From Paenibacillus helianthi (GTDB lineage Bacteria > Bacillota > Bacilli > Paenibacillales > Paenibacillaceae), in assembly GCF_001909055.1 (NCBI RefSeq), contig NZ_LVWI01000002.1, positions 1-64,000 of the forward strand: a stretch of 64,000 nt of DNA. Direction: 5' to 3'. How positions within the stretch are numbered: position 1 is the first letter of the stretch; the number at the start of each line of letters is the position of its first letter. The translations under genes were made by a program, and so were the position numbers. The notes below the pieces were generated by a model. The model saw only the letters and a program-made list of their open reading frames with translations. It was not told the DNA's origin and ran no database searches. Below are positions 60,201 to 64,000 of this stretch, piece by piece.

Positions 60201-63200
60201 ATGGTCATTTCTGCCCGCCTCCACACCGTCGATATATAAGACCCCCAGAGAGCCGGACAATGTCACGGCTACATGCTTCCACTCGCCGGCAGGGAGAGCC
60301 GGACCGTCAATGGTCTGCTCTTGACCCGGGGCATTCCCGCCGGTCGAAATACCGAACCGGGTAATGGAGCCGGCTTTGGGTGACAGGAACATATAGGTGC
60401 TTGTTCCGGTGCCAAAATCGAAGATCCGCGAATAGGTTCCAACGCTGTCCATCTTCACCCAGGCTGACACGGTAACCGCATCCGCACGGCTCAGCAGGCC
60501 TTCGGGCATTTTCACATAGGCATCCTGGCCGCTCAGCTCAAGCGCATGATTGATTTTGCCCGGAAGCCAGGAGGCGGCTCCCAGCACACTGCCGTCCTTA
60601 CCGCTTCCGGAATCATCGGCTGCCACTGTACCGGATGTTTCATCGAAGTCATAATGCACAAGCAGCTCCGGCAGCGGCGGCGGTGCCAAGGCTGTCACCG
60701 TAACCGTATCACTGCCCTCAAGCTCCGAATCGCTTACAGTCAGCTTGAACACATAAGTTCCCGGCTTCGTTGCCGTGAACGAAGTGAATAGCGCCGCACT
60801 TTTGCCAAACACAACCTGACCGTCTTCCGGTCCGGACACCAGGGACCATACCGGGGTCAGCGTTCCCTTCGGCAGACCATCGTCTTTGGCTGTACCGCGA
60901 AGCATGGCATCGTCCACTTGCAGCGTGTAGGTGAAATCTGCTCCCGCATCAACCGAGGGGACCTGATTGTCATCCGGCTCTGTGGCACTCAGTTCTACCG
61001 TATATGCAACTGCCGGTCCGGCTTCAATCGTCAGCTTCGCTTCATCCCCGAACGCATTCAGCTTGCCCGCAGGCTCACCATCGATGGTGATAAGATAGGC
61101 GCCTTTTACCAGACCGTTCAGGGTAAGCGTCGTTTCATGTGCATAGCCAGGTGTCAAATTACGCAGGCTGAACTTGGCATAGTCCTTATTGGCAGACAGT
61201 CTCGCTTCGGTAAACTGATCTTTATCCAGCTCGGTATAGAGCTTTTCGGTAATCAGGTTGATCCGTTTGAAGAGACCGTCTGTAGGCGTGATATCGTAAT
61301 AGACGGAATCCGTCACTGTAACATCCGCCCCGTAGCCTGTTACCCCGAAGATCGGATCGACGGCAATGTCCGCACTGAGAATCTGCAGCGTACCGAACAG
61401 CCCCAGATCCGCTTCCCCGGTCATACCTTTCCATCCGTTCAGCAGCGGAACATTCCGGCCGCCGCCGGTTCCATTGGTGCCGTTATTGCCCTTCTCGGCC
61501 TGGTAGGTCCAGGCTGCAGCTCCGTAATTCTCCGGATCATCACTGATCTGCCCGGAGTTGATGGCACTGAGGTTAGCCAGCTTGGCCGCATATGACAACC
61601 GCTGCTCCTCTTCCCGGTTGGCTGTGGAATGATAGCGGATCCAGTCGTCCATCGCATATCCGGCCAGCGACACGCTGTACTGGAAGTTCCACCAGCTTTC
61701 TCCTGTAATGGTTACCGGATCAGCGTAGTAGTACCAGACAGGCATCTGTCCACGTGAGGCCCGCGTCTTGGCATTGATTTTACCCATCATCTCCAGCGCT
61801 TTGGCCTGTTCCAGGTCATTGTCTTTTTGCATCTTTGCCAGGGTGTATACCGCTTCCTCCCCGGTGTTGTCATAGCTGTATTCCGAACCGTAAGGGTACT
61901 TATTGTTTTTGAAATTATTATATTTGCGGAGCATCTTGGCCCGGATATCACTGGCTTCGTCCACATAGCCTTCACTGTCAAGCGCTTGAATGATATCCGG
62001 TGTGGTCAGCTCTCCCATAAGTCCAGTCTCCCAGTTGTAAGAAACGGGGCCTTCATACAGAGCCTTCAAAATATTATAAGCCCGCAGCAAATAGGTCTCC
62101 TTGGGATGCTTATAGGCAACCAGCTCAGGGTAATTGGCGGCAATTTTGTACATGCTGAAATACGTATTATAGATATGAGGATAGGCGTAACCACGATAAG
62201 TAGGTGTTGTATTCGGCTCCTTCATCAGGAAGTCATGAATCAGATAATCCTCATGATGGCCATTCATCAGTTGGTTCCAGATGGCCGTTTCCAGATAGTC
62301 ATCCACTGCCGTGATTTCCGAAGCTACAGGACTCAGGGCATTTTTTTCGGCTAAAAACTGTCCATGCGTCAATCCCCAGTCATCGCCCCAGCCCCAGTAG
62401 CCGCTGAAGTTATTCCGTTTGGACTTCGTGTTCATCATCCAGTCGTCAAACACTTTGTCGCGTATATCCCCGGGGAGATTCCACTGGGTTTGTTCAACCA
62501 TAAAGTTCGCATGGTCCTCCAGCGCCCGGTCAACCGCATCGATACCATAAAATTGCAGCACGGTTGTGAGACCGCTTCCATATTGGACCGTAACATGCTG
62601 CGGCCCCAGCTTGCCCAGACTGAATTCATAAATGTGATGATCTCCGCTCTTCTGCTCAAGCAGGGGAACATCGGTCCCGTCATCCAGCTTCACGCTGTGA
62701 ATGTCAGCTTTGGTGCGCAGATCGAACTTGGCCTTCTGGTTCAACGGCACAATCATGCCCGGGACAACGGTTACATCTATCAGCCCTTCCTGAACCAGCA
62801 TGTCCTTGGCTTCCTGCTCGTTCGCTACAGCAAGCAGCTGAAAGCCGTAGGTTTTGCTCTCCCCGGCAGCCAGCGTCAGGCTGGTATGTGGCAGATAACC
62901 CCGGTTGGTGGATTTGATCACATTGGAATGAATATAAAAGACATTCAAGCCCTCGATCCATTTGCCTTCATTCTCGGGGTTCCAGGCCCACTTACTGCCC
63001 GGATGCTCTTCATTGCGCCAGCGGTCCTGATACTCAAAACCCGCACCGGTAGCGGCATCCGGCAACAGCATCAGATAGGAGCCAATCCCGCTGGGTCTGC
63101 CTGCTGTAATATAAGAACCGCTGCCCCCAACAAAGGAGTGGGTGACCACACGAGTCTCGTAAATGGCGTCCCCGTACGTCCACTGTTCATTGAAGGGAAG

Positions 63201-63737
63201 CGGAAGCCCAATATCTCCGAACTCCAGGCTTTTGCCGCTGGTGTTAGCGACATGAATATCCCACTGGAGTGAGCCATCTGCTTCCATAGTATAGGTTTCA
63301 ACCAGCTTGAAATCGTGTATTCCGCCGGCGTTTGCGGAGTTTTCGTAGGTGACTGTCACCTTACTGCCATCCTTGTCTATGGTCCGGACATCCCCGGATT
63401 GATTGGTAGATGCCTTGGTCCATTCGCCTCCATCCAGGCGATAGGTGAAGAGCAGCTCGCCGAGCCACTGATGATCTGCTGTATCCTGCTCGGGTGTTAC
63501 TGTCTTGTTCATCACATACTCGGTCGGGAAGGCGTCGCCTTTGATTTTCAGCGATGAAATTTCACCGGATTGCCCGGTTTCAATGAGCAGCTTGTCGCTT
63601 GTCAGTTCATACGCGCCGGCTTTCGACGGAAGAAGAATAATGGATAGCACCGCCAGCGTCCAGAAGACCGCTCCTGTAAGTATCCTATTCGGTGTTAATC
63701 TTGGCTGCTGTGTTGCATCAGAAGTCTTGAATATCAT
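57231..63737 (-). CDS. Giant surface-anchored DUF5695-like protein with LamG, Ig-like and SLH domains
   Basis: 2168 aa. Signal peptide (1-42); DUF5695-like domain (about 43-910), closely similar by eye to the 1151-aa protein; PKD-like domain (925-1018); LamG 1 (1019-1229); bacterial Ig-like domain (1236-1310); LamG 2 (1318-1528); three more Ig-like domains (1530-1760); a Thr-Pro repeat linker (about 1764-1788); a beta-rich pre-anchor domain (1790-1975); and three SLH motifs (1982-2168; FIDVAPDHWVYTAL, FRDVPAGSWYTKSV, LTDSALISVWAKSQ). It should be held on the cell wall by pyruvylated polymer and present the catalytic-looking head to an insoluble glycan. A GH127-like gene ends 64 bp upstream on the same strand. 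Confidence 0.85.
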   Translation of the reverse strand: MIFKTSDATQQPRLTPNRILTGAVFWTLAVLSIILLPSKAGAYELTSDKLLIETGQSGEISSLKIKGDAFPTEYVMNKTVTPEQDTADHQWLGELLFTYRLDGGEWTKASTNQSGDVRTIDKDGSKVTVTYENSANAGGIHDFKLVETYTMEADGSLQWDIHVANTSGKSLEFGDIGLPLPFNEQWTYGDAIYETRVVTHSFVGGSGSYITAGRPSGIGSYLMLLPDAATGAGFEYQDRWRNEEHPGSKWAWNPENEGKWIEGLNVFYIHSNVIKSTNRGYLPHTSLTLAAGESKTYGFQLLAVANEQEAKDMLVQEGLIDVTVVPGMIVPLNQKAKFDLRTKADIHSVKLDDGTDVPLLEQKSGDHHIYEFSLGKLGPQHVTVQYGSGLTTVLQFYGIDAVDRALEDHANFMVEQTQWNLPGDIRDKVFDDWMMNTKSKRNNFSGYWGWGDDWGLTHGQFLAEKNALSPVASEITAVDDYLETAIWNQLMNGHHEDYLIHDFLMKEPNTTPTYRGYAYPHIYNTYFSMYKIAANYPELVAYKHPKETYLLRAYNILKALYEGPVSYNWETGLMGELTTPDIIQALDSEGYVDEASDIRAKMLRKYNNFKNNKYPYGSEYSYDNTGEEAVYTLAKMQKDNDLEQAKALEMMGKINAKTRASRGQMPVWYYYADPVTITGESWWNFQYSVSLAGYAMDDWIRYHSTANREEEQRLSYAAKLANLSAINSGQISDDPENYGAAAWTYQAEKGNNGTNGTGGGRNVPLLNGWKGMTGEADLGLFGTLQILSADIAVDPIFGVTGYGADVTVTDSVYYDITPTDGLFKRINLITEKLYTELDKDQFTEARLSANKDYAKFSLRNLTPGYAHETTLTLNGLVKGAYLITIDGEPAGKLNAFGDEAKLTIEAGPAVAYTVELSATEPDDNQVPSVDAGADFTYTLQVDDAMLRGTAKDDGLPKGTLTPVWSLVSGPEDGQVVFGKSAALFTSFTATKPGTYVFKLTVSDSELEGSDTVTVTALAPPPLPELLVHYDFDETSGTVAADDSGSGKDGSVLGAASWLPGKINHALELSGQDAYVKMPEGLLSRADAVTVSAWVKMDSVGTYSRIFDFGTGTSTYMFLSPKAGSITRFGISTGGNAPGQEQTIDGPALPAGEWKHVAVTLSGSLGVLYIDGVEAGRNDHLTLKPSDLGKTKNNYIGKSQFADPYMDGLVDDFRIYSRALSPDEITALLAPAGHIISVEDVVLTTPAKQAPKLPSTVTASLEDGSQFVVSVQWETVTPALYDKEGSTFTVNGTVIGTQTAVQARVTVTKRVIPPFPELVLRYNFDEGQGTAIADASGNGHEGTVLGSLDWEAQGHKNGALTFSGAGGNYISAGTDPALQPGSMTLSYWVKRTGAMNDKENVLLWFKPEGNYAGNGFFITYNGNSSIVYVDGANGFYVKQSPEAFLPLNEWTHVVFTFDAVTKTGVIYRNGVAQQVDTDGSPGSITATNDVKRIGVSGYGNGAQLNAGLDDFRIYSGAMDASQVKALYEDKDIQSVEPVSVTTAATVAPVLPDTVQVKYENGSEGTAEVSWNSVPEEDYARPGEFVVSGQVEGTTWPAAATVTVTEAVKRTIVELKEVHITTTVGVAPVLPTVVQATYSDHTIGETSVIWQGIDPVSYAVPGGFTVTGTAGGTDQHAVAKVTVLDSEAPVIVSLQDVEVVTTAGNAPLLPSVVTAVYSDSTSRTVPVVWQTIAPHQYAGAGSFTVSGAVEGTDLAARAKVTVTGPTVTPTPTPTPIPTPTPTPTPTPTPTPVPASSAAPAAGLKVVGEEAFASGPVAAAMEITLGPGQTQASLPVHAGALLGNRALVIRDGEASIQIPAAVLTELGTKLAEAKRSGAAILITLAPVPNGAVPSGNGSGIYRQEGTAYEFGLVLRTADGSEITPSTFSQGVRAMLPYAASAVNEEWLGVYLKNGDTSQWSYVGGTADKASKKLVLMLDHFSTYAVLSYDATFIDVAPDHWVYTALKSLSAKHVVTGLTDSRFAPAQTTTRAEFTAMLVRALQLKDTGEGLPFRDVPAGSWYTKSVAAAYAAGLIEGVTATAFAPDAEITREQMAVLLIKAYEYKAGKAASRGGLQNLTDSALISVWAKSQVAQAVAHGIMQGIGDGRFDPQGLVSRAQSTQAMYNFLRAMN
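58374..58444. repeat. Coding hexanucleotide array (Thr-Pro linker)
   Basis: About twelve six-base units of GTTGGT/GTCGGT type (two codons each) encode a run of Thr-Pro with one Ile-Pro. Most units are identical at DNA level, so the linker length is likely to vary by slippage without breaking the frame. Confidence 0.85.
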
Positions 63738-63801
63738 GCTTGAATCATCCCCTTCGATGTATGTTATTATCGTTGTTATACGTATTCAACTGTATTCAGC
63801 A

Positions 63802-64000
63802 CTACTGTTCTTCCCCAATCCAGACGGACATTTCCCCTTCCCCGCGATTGGCCCAGGCAAAATACGGAATGAACTTCAGCTGCACCTCCCTGCTCTTCAA
63901 GGGGGGTCCACTGCTGTACAGCTCCTCCCCCCAGCCTGCTTCCGGCAGCATCCGTCTACCGGAAACTGAAATCGTCCGGATGCCCTCAGGGAAACCAGCT
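63802..64000 (-). CDS. C-terminal part of a GH127-like beta-L-arabinofuranosidase (cut by the window edge)
   Basis: The last 65 residues before a TAG at 63802-63804, on the minus strand, open to the window edge. The ending VQLKFIPYFAWANRGEGEMSVWIGE matches the conserved C-terminus of GH127 enzymes, which release beta-L-arabinofuranose from plant glycans. The stop lies 64 bp upstream of the giant exoprotein start, so the two may be cotranscribed. The catalytic domain is outside the window. Confidence 0.7.
   Translation of the reverse strand, partial: AGFPEGIRTISVSGRRMLPEAGWGEELYSSGPPLKSREVQLKFIPYFAWANRGEGEMSVWIGEEQ

Overview
The window looks like a Paenibacillus-type chromosome (Bacillota, roughly 50-53% GC by eye). 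The evidence is many CUT1 sugar ABC transporters paired with YesM/YesN-type two-component systems, strong GGAGG ribosome sites with frequent TTG/GTG starts, an S-layer-anchored multidomain exoprotein, LacI/AraC regulators beside single glycosidases, and Fur 7-1-7 boxes. Almost the whole window is carbohydrate scavenging with small regulatory units between. No rRNA, tRNA or CRISPR array was seen.

Layout: 1-1297 is an IS3-family element with a programmed-frameshift transposase. 1415-6543 is a uronate operon (uxaB, uxaA, uxaC) ending in a rhamnogalacturonan acetylesterase-like SGNH hydrolase. 6676-11903 holds a sugar isomerase/epimerase-like protein and, convergent to it, a GH38 alpha-mannosidase with its LacI regulator; one 16-bp palindrome precedes both of the latter genes. 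12045-14071 holds an AraC regulator fused in frame to a siderophore-binding lipoprotein, with Fur boxes outside and inside the reading frame. 14243-18903 holds nadE, a GreA C-domain orphan, a heptamer minisatellite, and an Rrf2/methyltransferase pair sharing a dyad. 19057-22804 is a GH78 rhamnosidase divergent from an AraC regulator.

23672-33641 is a complete uptake system: GH31 enzyme, two permeases, lipoprotein binding protein, and a divergent kinase and AraC-type response regulator. Four-site operators with matching geometry precede both the binding-protein gene and the permease operon. 33812-36082 holds two membrane-protein/small-XRE-regulator pairs around a DUF4386 protein. 36212-38779 is a GH30 enzyme and its LacI regulator with a shared AAAACGTTTTT operator. 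39043-42361 holds two PadR units, one with a NapH-like Fe-S membrane protein and one with a YhgE/Pip-like exporter. A decayed MATE gene and a GGDEF diguanylate cyclase follow.

44899-64000 holds two related very large secreted proteins of the DUF5695 type, one free (1151 aa) and one S-layer-anchored (2168 aa). Between them are an AT-rich islet (macro domain, lipobox-bearing signal peptidase-like protein, truncated M50 protease) and a second transporter plus two-component operon. The end of a GH127-like beta-L-arabinofuranosidase runs off the right edge. Rhamnosidase, rhamnogalacturonan esterase, uronate catabolism and GH127 together suggest use of pectin side chains and other plant or microbial glycans.

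The most interesting items are the AraC/lipoprotein continuous frame with an embedded Fur promoter, the twin four-site operators of the GH31 transport system, and the free/anchored DUF5695 pair of unknown activity. All functional calls come from reading the sequence; no database search was run.
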